Notes under the pieces: model-generated | What the model was told of the DNA's origin: nothing | The model's database searches: none | The model's input: only the letters and a program-made list of their open reading frames with translations | Shown here: piece by piece, positions 1 to 7,848 of the stretch | Layout: each line of letters starts with the position of its first letter | Numbering within the stretch: position 1 is the stretch's first letter | Translations under genes and position numbers: made by a program | Source of the DNA: Euperipatoides rowelli | Lineage: Eukaryota > Onychophora > Udeonychophora > Euonychophora > Peripatopsidae | Assembly: GCA_003024985.2 (NCBI GenBank) | Contig: PXIH01S0002982.1 | Strand: one strand, 5' to 3' | DNA length: 16,242 bases

Positions 1-424
1 CATCTGAATTGTAACTGTAGATATCTGAAATGTTTGTGAAACGATACATCACATTATTGATGTTTAAGCCATCTGTCAGATTTTTTTTTTTTGACTGGAC
101 ATAGATGAATGATGATTGACATTAATTACTAGGTATCAGTTGTGCTAATACCTATTAATGTGACGTCAGTAAGGACTGAAACAGCACCCCAGTGGCTATT
201 GCAAACATCACTGTTTAATGGGAGCGCTGCTATAAACTTAAATTTGATTAATACTAATCTAAATAACATTTTTTTTTTTTTAAATTTTAACAATAGGAAT
301 CATTTTTTTAGTCATTATCTTTCAAAATAAAGCATAAAAAAAACTGAAAAAAATCCAAAGCATGTCACCTTTAAAGGGGAATAAAAACAAAAATACATTG
401 CCCAACAATTGATATAGGCTATGC
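1..424. other. Non-coding stretch, no gene seen
   Basis: AT-rich sequence with homopolymer T runs near 80-92 and 270-281. The open frame at 142-330 has the composition of random AT-rich DNA (Asn, Phe and Leu runs) and no recognisable motif, so I do not call it. The only short site that stands out is a CRE palindrome at 161-168, listed separately. Confidence 0.6.
161..168. promoter_or_regulatory. Perfect CRE-like palindrome TGACGTCA
   Basis: The 8-mer TGACGTCA is the full consensus cAMP-response element bound by CREB/ATF bZIP dimers. It sits in AT-rich DNA where CpG is scarce. No promoter or transcript start is visible near it, so function is unsupported; it may be a chance match. Confidence 0.15.
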
Positions 425-1500
425 TCATCTGCATTCACAGTTTTTAACACATTCTTGCTTACAGTTGCAACTCGACAAATTAAACAGATGATTTTGAAGC
501 TGGGGATAAAAGAAACAGCCTTTATGTTGTCTATTTAAAAGAACCATTCCCAATTGATATTTAGTTTATTTCCTAATCAAATTGTATTCGATAGTAAGCT
601 ATCAAAGAATGTTGGTACATAGATGCTGAAGTGGGAAGCAATAAAGCAGGGTTTAATTTTGATGAAAGCAGCAACTTTCAGACAAGTTTACAGTAGTAGT
701 AATGAAGGAATCCAATTTGTCTCTTAGTTTCCTCCATATAATGTAATGAAAAACTTTTCACCAGCATTCACTGAAGAATTTGGGTTAATAAAAATGACTG
801 TTACATCAAGCTCCTGATGGGATCTCATTCACTTTAGGCCTTTAACTTTATCTTTTTATAGAACAAAGAAGTTGTACAACAGCTCATCAAGGCATGATAA
901 AACAGAATGAAATGTCTCAGATCACCTGTAAATTTCATCAATTGTTGAATATTTATAAACTGATTTGGCAATTGGTGGGTGCCTTCTTTAAGACGGTACA
1001 TCAAAAATTGTGAGTGTGTTAACACTATAAGAAAAACTAAAATATATGTGTCTTCACAGACAATGGGATTTTTTTAATAATTCAGATTCCTTTATAGCTT
1101 CTTTTACAACTGCATTAGCATCATTTTCAACTTGAATGCACTGAATACCAGAATTTCCTAGAAAATTACTCAAACTTTTAATGAAATGTGTTTTATTTTT
1201 AGGGTTGCAAAATACTGTTATCATTCACGGAGATATCTGGTAAAAAATACTATTAGCTCTGACTATGTCCAAAGATTTTGTTGGTTCATCAGGATATCCA
1301 TTAAAACTATTTTTGGGCAATTCTAAAGTGAATGAGTATAACAAATATTGCTGAAATATAGCCTTAAAGGTAGTTAATTTTGGCAAAACTACTTCGTGAA
1401 AAAAGTGATCAATAACATTTGTTGTCTACTTATATATACAGTACACGTAAATCTCCTTAAAGGTAGTTAATTTTGGAAAACTACTTTGTGCAAAGTGATC
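425..1500 (-). pseudogene. Decayed copy of a multicopy PIN-like nuclease / Cys-cluster gene family
   Basis: Read on the minus strand, several frames together give an ordered series of motifs. N-terminal segment KLTTFKAIFQQYLLYS (about 1330-1385), then NGYPDEPTKSLD (about 1271-1310), an acidic VENDANAVVKEAIKES (1084-1131), VCEDTYILV just after it, YHALMSCCTTS (about 865-905), AGEKFFITLYGGN (about 728-766), KLNPALLLPTSASMYQHSL (about 604-662), a W-containing stretch, and a terminal SCNCKQECVKNCECR (428-472). From memory, this order fits an uncharacterised family abundant in invertebrate genomes: DGY box, EGDAD and GEDTD acidic boxes as in PIN/XPG-like nucleases, a HAxxGCDTTS box, LPPTSAxAxQHSxRVY, and a CNCKxxC cluster resembling tesmin/TSO1 CXC motifs. 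Many stops and frame changes make it non-functional; the GCDTTS Asp is replaced by Cys. The only sizeable open piece is 834-1025. Whether the parent is a host gene or transposon cargo is unknown. Confidence 0.62.
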
Positions 1501-1532
1501 ATCAATAACATTTTTTGTCTACTTATAAATCT
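1362..1532. repeat. Tandem duplication, about 93-bp period, two copies
   Basis: Copy 1 (1362-1454) and copy 2 (1455-1532) both start CCTTAAAGGTAGTTAATTTT and end with TGTCTACTTATA plus an ATCT tail. Differences are small indels and substitutions; copy 1 has an extra ATATACAGTACACGT-type segment. On the minus strand the unit falls on the N-terminal part of the PIN-like pseudogene, so the duplication happened within that gene copy or its immediate ancestor. Confidence 0.85.
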
Positions 1533-1619
1533 CTGCTGATACTTGCCATTGTTAGTAGATAAATAACTCAGATATTTTTGGCAATTACGCAATGCAACAT
1601 CAAAAATTCGGAAATCAAA

Positions 1620-1913
1620 ATGTTTTAAAAAGGCTAAACCTGGTTCATTAATTGTTTGCTTAAAATTTATTTTAATGTGTTACCAACAAAAAAATTTTTA
1701 TGTAGTAGGTATAAGATTAATTTACCTACTGTATCTTGTGGCATGGATGAGAATGCTGCTCATATCCTTTTCCAATGTGTTAATTTTGATGTTTTAAGAA
1801 ATTGGTTTCAACTACAATTTAAGGTCAGATTGTTGTCTTATTCAACTAACCAACTCTTAGATTTTCTTGATAATGATTTGAATTTGAATTGTATAGATGC
1901 ATTTGGAGTATAA
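1620..1913 (+). pseudogene. LINE reverse-transcriptase C-terminal zinc-ribbon (zf-RVT-like) fragment
   Basis: The open frame from 1656 contains FNVLPTKKFLCSRYKI, then SCGMDENAAHILFQC, then NFDVLRNW. This is the pattern of the zf-RVT region found after the RT domain in many non-LTR retrotransposons: LPT...R..., a Cys, an acidic ENxxH box with HILFxC, then a Trp about ten residues on. In full-length families the first Cys is usually part of a pair (CxxC); here only one is left. There is no upstream RT domain in the window, so this is an isolated 3' piece. The reading frame closes at 1911-1913 and no tail is obvious. The family cannot be assigned from so short a piece. Confidence 0.6.
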
Positions 1914-2139
1914 GATGTGCTTTTGTTTTTTCTGATATTAGTTATGATGCAATTTATTGTAATAAATGTTGGATTATTGATCTGTCAATGATTTGAAATA
2001 TATGAACTTTATGACGTTTAGACATAAATCGTCGCCACAATTACTAAACATTAACATTTTTACAGTAACTTATCAGTATTGGTGTTCTTTGTTTATTCTG
2101 GTTGTGTTGTGTTTACAAGTTATTATACTTATTGTTTTT
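1914..2139. other. Non-coding, possible decayed LINE 3' sequence
   Basis: AT-rich sequence between the zinc-ribbon fragment and the palindrome. It could be the decayed 3' region of that LINE, but I see no motif or tail that proves it. Confidence 0.3.
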
Positions 2140-2218
2140 CTAAGTGTTTATTAACTAAAACAAACAATCATATAAATTTATATGATTGTTTGTTTTAGTT
2201 ACCGTAATAAACACTTAG
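2140..2218. repeat. Loopless near-perfect palindrome (37-bp arms)
   Basis: The inner arms, 2153-2176 and 2177-2200, are exact reverse complements over 24 bp with no spacer. The outer arms, 2140-2152 and 2206-2218, are exact reverse complements over 13 bp. The only asymmetry is a 5-base insertion ACCGT at 2201-2205 in the right arm. As RNA or cruciform this gives a 37-bp stem with one bulge. It could be a very short fold-back/MITE element or a fresh inverted duplication. No clear target-site duplication flanks it. Confidence 0.9.
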
Positions 2219-3188
2219 TTGTTGAGGAAAAAAAAATAAAAAATACATTTTTAACAACATATCCAAAATTCAGCTTTATGGTAATTTTTTTCAGGGTCAA
2301 GATAATTTTTCAGCTAAAAGTCCTGTACCGGTACTAATTTGGCAATTTTTAAATATAAATTTAGCGAACAATTTAATGTAGCCTACTTTCTCAATATTGT
2401 AGAAGAGACTATAATAACCGTACTTAAAAAAAACAAAAAAAAACAGTAAATAAGATTTTTAGATATTGTAAAACTATTTAATTTTATTTCAGAACAAAAG
2501 TTGGTCATGTTTTTTTTTGCACATAGAATTCAATTTTTTTTTTTTTATAAAAATTATGGGATATTAATTTTTAGTTATTTCCATTTTTATATAGGCTACC
2601 GTACATGTAGATTGCACAATAAGGCCTATTTTCCAACTAATAAGTACAAGACGAAATTTAAGGTAGATATTATTTTGGTTTATATGAGTGAAAGATAATG
2701 ATTACAATTTTTAAAAATAAATTTGTTAAATATGAAGTTTTTTTTTTTTAATTATTTAGGCTATAGGCTCTGTATACGCTGTAACTAGTTTATAATGCTA
2801 GAATTAAAGAATAAATTTATATTAGAAGTTGAATTAGAATTATTAAATTCATTCAATATAAAATCTGGCCATTGAATCGGCGATTAAATTAGTCATATAT
2901 ATAAACTCATTGTCAATTAAATAATGAATGAACTGAATTTGAAATAAATTTATTAGTTTGTTTTTTTGATATGTTGTTTCCTGCTATAGCTAAAATTTTT
3001 TTTTCATCATACTGCATTAAAGATTGTTAAAATGATTTCTGAATTGTTTGCCAACATTAGCCTATGTCTGATCTGATCTATTAGATTTAAATTCCAAGGC
3101 TTTATTTTTCAGTCTTTTAAGACATAGTAAATCATAGCAAGTTTGGCTTTTTATTATTTTACAAAAATAACTTTTCTGAAGGATATTA
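2219..3188. other. Non-coding AT-rich stretch, nothing identified
   Basis: Contains poly-A and poly-T runs (for example near 2228, 2428, 2530 and 2739) and scattered words TACCGGTA and TAGGCTA. The open frame at 2501-2698 is a by-product of poly-T composition (Phe runs) with no domain. I see no RNA gene or element boundary. Confidence 0.5.
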
Positions 3189-3733
3189 TAGTGATGGTTA
3201 TTCGAATAGTTCACTTTTATTCAAGTATTCGATTATTATGAAAGTATTCCAATAACTGACTTTAGAAATGAATAATTTTTCATCAAAGTTGATTCAACTA
3301 CTGACTATTCAAAAAATTTCTATTCCAATAAGTTCGACCAAATAATTCACATACATTTGAATAATTGTTCATTGATTCAACTAACACTAAGCTATTCAAA
3401 TGGATTTCTACTCTAATGCTATACACTTAATATAAAAATTTGTTCAACTACTGTACTTCATTAATTTGTGTGTTGCTTCCGATAAGTATTTACTCTGTTT
3501 TTACTTTTTTTTTAATTGTATGAAACGAGATTAATTTAGGATAATCAGAACTTGTTTATAAAAAATAAATTATTTGAATATTGCAATCTATAAACTAATA
3601 ATTTCCACTTTTGTTGATAAGCTTATTCATTGCTCAAAAATAAAACTACTAAAATACTTATTCAAATAATTGTTTTATTAGAATAGCCTACCAACTATAC
3701 AATTATTAAAAGTATTTGATTATCCCAACACTA
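3189..3733. mobile_element. hAT-like MITE, copy 1
   Basis: Starts TAGTGATGG-TTATTCGAATA and ends TTTGATTATCCCAACACTA, whose reverse complement TAGTGTTGGGATAATCAAAT matches the start with a few changes. The interior is rich in ATTCGAATA-type words in both orientations and encodes no protein. Terminal TAGTG(T/A)TGGGAT-type repeats are seen in non-autonomous hAT-like elements. If the outermost TA is instead the target duplication, a Tc1/mariner-like assignment is possible. I see no convincing 8-bp duplication. Confidence 0.65.
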
Positions 3734-4109
3734 GTTAGTGATGGGATATTCGAATAAAAATTATTAGTTTATTCCAATATTTCACTTTTATTTGAGTATT
3801 AGATTATGAAAGTATTCAAATAGGCCTACCGACTTTAGAAGCGAATAATTTTTCACCAAAATTGATTCAACTGGTCAATGACTATTTGGCAAATTTCCAT
3901 TCCAATAAGTCCATTAGTCCAACCAAATAATTAATTCACATTCAGTACATTCGAATAGTTGTTCATTTTTTTCAACTAACACTATTCAAATGGATTTCTA
4001 CTTGAAAAATTTCTACTTAACATAAAAATTAATTATTAATTTGTTTTATGGTGTCAGATATGTGTTTACTCATTTTTTTTTAATTGTATGAAACAAGATT
4101 AATTTACAT

Positions 4110-4390
4110 TCAGAAATATTACTAACAATTCGGTCAGGATCCGTATACATCCACAACACATTCCTAATCTTTGCCATACCCTAAATCCTAACTCCAACTA
4201 CCATAGCTGAAGACTATTTGTTGTATTGCATTCCTAACCTTTAACTTGCCCTGAACCCTAACTTCAACTAATGTAGCATGCCTATTTTAATTCCTAACCT
4301 TTATCTTATTAGACATGTGAATCACACAACGGTAACAAGTGGTGGACATATAACGGATTCTGAATAGTAATTCTTATTGGTTGTGTTTAT
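4110..4390. mobile_element. Small element nested in MITE copy 2
   Basis: This block is absent from copy 1. It has imperfect inverted ends: TCAGGATCCGTATACATCCAC (4134-4154) and GTGGACATATAACGGATTCTGA (4342-4363). A host motif resembling TTCA(CA)GAAATA lies on both sides (near 4108-4118 and 4396-4408), possibly a target duplication or a pre-existing repeat. There is no coding capacity. The class is not identified; exact boundaries are approximate. Confidence 0.5.
4160..4310. repeat. Three imperfect ATTCCTAACCTTT repeats, telomere-like CCCTAA words
   Basis: The motif ATTCCTAA(T/C)CTTT starts at 4160, 4230 and 4290. In the first two units it is followed by ACCCTAAATCCTAACT or GCCCTGAACCCTAACT and then (C/T)CAACTA. 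The CCCTAA words resemble the metazoan telomere repeat but are spaced by other sequence, so this is a minisatellite-like interior of the nested element rather than true telomere DNA. Confidence 0.6.
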
Positions 4391-4555
4391 TAATTCACAG
4401 AAATAAAATACAATAATTATTCGAATAGTGCATTCTAGAAACGATTAGTTTCCACTAGAGTTGCTAAGATTATTCATTGCTCAAAAACAAAACTATTGGA
4501 ATTATTAGAATATCACCTATTCGATTATTAAAAGTAGTTGATTAACCAACCACTA

Positions 4556-4844
4556 AGATTTGTTTTATTAACTCCAGCCAGACATATTAGTTTAGTGTGA
4601 CAAGAGACAAGATTGATTGTTTACAGTTTACAAATAGCAGAATCTAATCCATCAATAATGATGATTTTCAAAATTCATTGTTGTTAAATAATTACAGTAT
4701 ATACAAATAAATGGCATAATTATACCAAATTAAATAAGGCTCTCTACATAAAAAAAAAACAATATCAAAAGCCATATCAATACAATTTGAGATCCGTCCA
4801 TATCGTTTTCTCTTAATTTCCTTTCCCCTTTTATTTTTGCTAGT
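4556..4844. other. Non-coding, no gene seen
   Basis: AT-rich sequence with a poly-A run near 4750-4759. It may be the decayed 3' UTR of the minus-strand LINE fragment that follows, but no tail is clear. Confidence 0.35.
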
Positions 4845-5080
4845 GATTAGTGAACAATTTCCTAAATTCAAGGAAAGATTTTACATTTCTGATGTTTAGT
4901 GACATATCCTACTGTTCCATAATTTAGGTCCACTGAAAAAAATGCTTTCGATTCCAATTTAGATTTTTTGGACTTTATTTTAAGATTTCCGTGTTTTTGA
5001 AATTTTTTAAGTAAATTGTAATGTAATTGGAGATATTACTGATTATTGTAAAAATGGCTAGGCCTATAAGTTGGACTGAA
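4845..5080 (-). pseudogene. LINE ORF2 C-terminal fragment (RT tail)
   Basis: On the minus strand the pieces PSHFYNN, HYNLLKKFQKHGNLKI, SIFFSGPKLWNS and KSFLEFRKL appear in order, across frame changes. The order (aromatic, GPKLWNS, then a short F-rich KxFxxF helix) is the usual end of LINE ORF2 proteins, where FxxxGPKxWNSLP precedes SLxxFK. Stops and shifts make it dead. No RT catalytic domain lies upstream on this strand, so it is 5'-truncated. Similarity is judged by eye and moderate. Confidence 0.45.
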
Positions 5081-6190
5081 ATCATCTAGAATTTCAACTT
5101 TAGCAGCAGTATTCAATTTTAAATCGTTTAATGGAGGTCTTACTTGTTGACGAATGACATAACGTTTTTAGCATTTATGGTATAGGTCTTAAAAGATACA
5201 GGAGACTCATTTTGATGGATTCAAGAATCACATAATCAAATAATGTTATTAATATAAGCATTGACATGTACAGTAGGCTACTGTAGTTTGATATAGAGGC
5301 CAATGCATTTACTGTAAATATGCATCCACCGTCATATGTTTTTCCAAGATTCCGAAAGCCTTAAATTGTACTGTTGGATTTTTATTATGCATTCTATAAT
5401 TAATTTATATATAAAAATAAATGTTATCAAAAATATTAGCCTATGCAAGTTTACTATAATGTATGCATCATTTATAGCATGGTAAGCTATTCAAAACACT
5501 AAACAAACGTTAAAAACATGTTTAGACTTCATTTTTAAAATCTATTTATATGTCTCAAACTTTTAAAATATAAAGAATGCTCAAAAAACAAACTAGTGAA
5601 ACCACATAATGACTCCACCCTCCCCTTCTTTTAATAGACTTTATAAAAAGACCTAAAATAGCAAGGTTATGATCACATTATGAACATTAGTAATAACGTT
5701 TGTATATTATTTACATAACCTTACGTAAGCCTTTACAGCAATTTAAATGGCAAAAAAATTGTCGATCATGTAAAAATCAGGAAAAACGAAGCGATTGGAT
5801 CATAAAACTTACCAAAATTACCACAGATTTGTTCAAACTTTCACTTATAAACGGATACACTTAAATTTATGAAAATTATTTCTGATTAGTGAAATTCTAG
5901 TATTCTTTACGATAGAGCAATGTACACAGAGAATATTGCTCTTCCGCCAAAATGTGTGAAAAAAAAAAAACGTAGATCGTGTCTGGTCTGCCCAAAGCTC
6001 TGTGGAGTGCGGATTGATTTAAAGTTAAAACTGAAGTTCACGTTTAATCTCACTCATTTGTAGTCAATTTTAAAATCACTTAAAATTAATTAAATAGGCT
6101 AGAATAGATTTTTATTTATTAATAAAAGATTATTAAACAAAACAAAAAAACATTTATGGTTCTTTTGAAAGTATATTACCCAGCTTTCAA
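5081..6190. other. Non-coding stretch upstream of the exon
   Basis: No open frame with protein character and no clear repeat boundary. It holds scattered TAGGCCTA/CTACTGTAG words and a poly-A run at about 5959-5970. If the exon at 6312 belongs to a first exon, the promoter lies in the last few hundred bases here; otherwise this is intron. Confidence 0.4.
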
Positions 6191-6210
6191 TAACTTCCGC
6201 CGAAATGGCA
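5940..6210 (+). promoter_or_regulatory. Possible promoter region with repeated CTTCCGCC(A/G)AAATG sites
   Basis: CTTCCGCCAAAATG (about 5941-5954) and CTTCCGCCGAAATG (about 6194-6207) are near-identical 14-mers 253 bp apart. The reverse complement of the first, TTTTGGCGGAAG, combines an E2F-like TTTGGCG core with an ETS-like GGAAG core. CpG is rare nearby, so two matching copies upstream of the only credible exon are suggestive of promoter elements. No TATA box or start site can be fixed. Confidence 0.25.
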
Positions 6211-6255
6211 GCTATTTATTTACAAATGTTATGTGATGTAATTGCTCTGTTTTAA
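6205..6255 (+). CDS. Possible short upstream ORF (16 codons)
   Basis: ATG in the context GCCGAAATGG (G at -3, G at +4) is a stronger start context than that of the main ATG at 6314. It encodes a 16-residue peptide beginning MAAIYLQ and stops at TAA 6253-6255, 58 bases before the main ATG. If both are in one mRNA it would act as a translation-dampening uORF. An alternative use as a first coding exon spliced to 6312 fails: the only nearby GT (6238) gives phase 0, which meets TGA at once. Confidence 0.2.
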   Translation: MAAIYLQMLCDVIALF

Positions 6256-6311
6256 TAATATTTATATTAACCATTAAAAAAATCTTCAATAGGCCTAGAT
6301 TATAATTTTAG

Positions 6312-6630
6312 TTATGAGTAATGACGGTTTTCAAGAAAATCATTCCAAAAAGGAAGACTCTAAAGAACATATCAAGAAATGTGATGTTTTCTCCGAGTTA
6401 GCTGGAGAAAAGCCAAATACTATGCAAAGCAAACATTCTGCTGGTACTAACAATTCAAACGTTGAATCTCAAATTATTGTAGACAGAATAAAGTCAGAAA
6501 TAGAAAAAATAAATGAACTCTCAGATACATCTGATAAAAAGAGGAAAGAAGAAGAAACAGAAGAAGATAAAAGAGAACATTATTTAAAAAGAAAAAAGGA
6601 ACTTGAAGAAGAAGAACGACAGAAGATGCA
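6312..6630 (+). CDS. Exon of an unidentified Lys/Glu-rich coiled-coil protein
   Basis: Open from an in-frame TAG at 6296-6298 to the donor, with ATG at 6314. The exon ends AAGATGCA and is followed at 6631 by GTAAGTAGT, a consensus splice donor in phase 2; the apparent TAA stop at 6632 is inside the intron. The 105 complete codons give a polar N-terminus (Asn, Ser, Lys, Glu), then from about residue 48 a helix-forming stretch with VDRIKSEIEKINEL and the highly charged REHYLKRKKELEEEE, likely coiled coil. Codon and residue use differ clearly from the surrounding random frames. Two starts are possible: translation start at 6314, or an internal exon using TTTTAG at 6306-6311 as acceptor, though its pyrimidine tract is weak. 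The HYLKRKK segment recalls, from memory only, the C-terminal part of CFAP36/CCDC104; I would not name the gene on that basis. No signal peptide or membrane segment. Confidence 0.6.
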
Positions 6631-6639
6631 GTAAGTAGT
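6631..6639 (+). other. Splice donor GTAAGTAGT
   Basis: CA|GTAAGT matches the metazoan U1 consensus at positions +1 to +6. It converts an ORF that would otherwise stop one codon later into an open exon. No convincing acceptor with coding sequence in the matching phase is seen in the remaining 9.6 kb. Confidence 0.7.
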
Positions 6640-6647
6640 TTTAAAGT

Positions 6648-6735
6648 TAATAATAATAATAATAAGCAGGACCTTCATTGCCAAATGNCATTGCTCCTTT
6701 GCCCTTTTGTGATAATAAATATATAAAAATATAAT
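6648..6735 (+). repeat. (TAA)n microsatellite plus possible LINE/SINE 3'-end piece
   Basis: Six TAA units run from 6648 to 6665 at the beginning of the intron. They are followed by a more GC-rich block ending TTTGCCCTTTTGTGATAATAAAT, whose closing ATAATAAAT looks like the start of another TAA-type tail. This resembles the end of a retroposon but the family is not identified. Position 6688 is an N, an unresolved base within this block. Confidence 0.4.
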
Positions 6736-7125
6736 GACAAAAATTTAATAATTACCGTATGTTACTTCAAATTAAAATTCTGATTTTTTTAACGGGTACA
6801 GATTTTATAGAAAAAAATAAAGAAATAGGCTAGAGCTGCTAAATTATTCACTTTATCATCATAACTGAAGTGCCTGGAAATTAAAAAAGTTAAGGTAATT
6901 GATAAGTAGCCTACACTGTTAAGTGCCAAAGTATTTGCACAAAGGAATACATTTATTTTATTACACAAAACAACTGTCGTAAACCAATTACAGTTTTGGT
7001 AAAATACAACATTAATGTTTTCCAAAGAAAAAGATGAAAAAAAAAAAAAAGAATACAATACCACAGAAAAAAAAAAGTAAAACATAGGTACAGTACATAA
7101 AACAAATCAATAAATATAAACCAAT
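6736..7125. other. Non-coding, low complexity
   Basis: Contains two poly-A runs (about 7037-7050 and 7067-7076). Minus-strand open frames here (6789-7085, 6953-7138) consist of Phe and Leu runs produced by those tracts and are not genes. Confidence 0.5.
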
Positions 7126-7496
7126 ATGTTAACACCAAATAATAGAATCATAAGGGGTGATTTAATAAATAAATTTAAGCATATAGTATTGGATAAAAAT
7201 AGTGAAAATAATTTCAGTTTGGCACGAAATTATGGCCATAACTTAAGATATAATTTATATTTATCAAGACCAATAAAAAAGTCATCCCATTGGATTCAAA
7301 TTTTATTTAAGCCATATGTAGAACAATTAGATAATTGTATTAGCATAGTCAAGGACAAAACTATGTCTTCATACTTGATAGGCCTACTTCTATAGGAGAG
7401 TCCATATGTGGAATGAATTACCAACAGATTATAAACTCAAAATCATTAAATGAATTCAAAAACAAATATGATAAATTTATGAAACAAAAAACTTAG
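7126..7496 (+). pseudogene. LINE ORF2 C-terminal fragment
   Basis: The plus-strand frame from 7126 has NNRIIRGDLINKFKHIV, the RRxRGDLIxxFK box that ends many CR1/L2/Jockey-type ORF2 proteins, then an RPIKKSS segment. After a frame change it continues YRRVHMWNELPTDYK (about 7391-7432), then after another shift NSKSLNEFKNKYDKF and a stop at 7494-7496. The order RGDLI, RVxxWNxLP, SLNxFKxxxD is the canonical end of these proteins. At least two frameshifts have destroyed it, and nothing of the RT domain lies upstream, as expected for a 5'-truncated insertion. Confidence 0.7.
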
Positions 7497-7554
7497 GCAG
7501 CTTAAGAAAATTACTTAAATGTATAAAAAGATTTACTCTTATACACGTCTCACT

Positions 7555-7580
7555 ATAATAATAATAATAATAATAATAAA
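7555..7580 (+). repeat. (TAA/ATA)n tail of the plus-strand LINE
   Basis: Eight to nine ATA repeats lie 58 bases after the LINE stop codon. Short tandem repeats replace poly-A at the 3' ends of many CR1/L2-like elements, so this probably marks the element's 3' end. Confidence 0.6.
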
Positions 7581-7846
7581 TATGTTGAAAACATTGATCG
7601 ATGAAGACGAACAACAATTTCTAAGTTTTCTTTAAAATGATATACAGTACCTAGTGTGAGGTTTCTAAAACAAATGATTAGTAATAAATATCCAGTAATC
7701 TGTATCGATTTAATCAGAACAAGATCCACATTACCATGGTACATTTAAAATATACCTATCACAAAACACAGCCTTTATTTTTTTCATTTAACATTGTTTA
7801 AGCCTAAGCTTTTACAATTTATTCAAAACAAGGTATTAATAGGGCC
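7581..7846. other. Non-coding, nothing identified
   Basis: Plain AT-rich sequence between the LINE tail and the next MITE. The minus-strand open frame at 7553-7744 ends in Leu codons read from the TAA microsatellite and is an artefact. Confidence 0.5.
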
Positions 7847-7848
7847 TA

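Larger units (their letters stand above)
3736..4555. mobile_element. hAT-like MITE, copy 2, interrupted
   Basis: Starts TAGTGATGGGATATTCGAAT and ends GATTAACCAACCACTA, the same termini as copy 1. It aligns with copy 1 in the same orientation through shared blocks such as CAACTAACACTA.., TTCAAATGGATTTCTAC, TTTAATTGTATGAAAC and ATTCATTGCTCAAAAA. It is longer because of an insertion at roughly 4110-4390. Only two bases (GT) separate it from copy 1. Confidence 0.65.

Noticed and set aside
142-330. 62-codon plus-strand open frame
   Set aside because: Residue content follows AT-rich DNA (Asn, Phe, Leu runs); no domain, splice signals or start context.
2501-2698. 65-codon plus-strand open frame
   Set aside because: Built on poly-T tracts giving Phe runs; no motif.
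6789-7138. Minus-strand open frames of 98 and 61 codons
   Set aside because: Phe/Leu-rich reading of poly-A tracts; hydrophobicity is a composition artefact, not a membrane protein.
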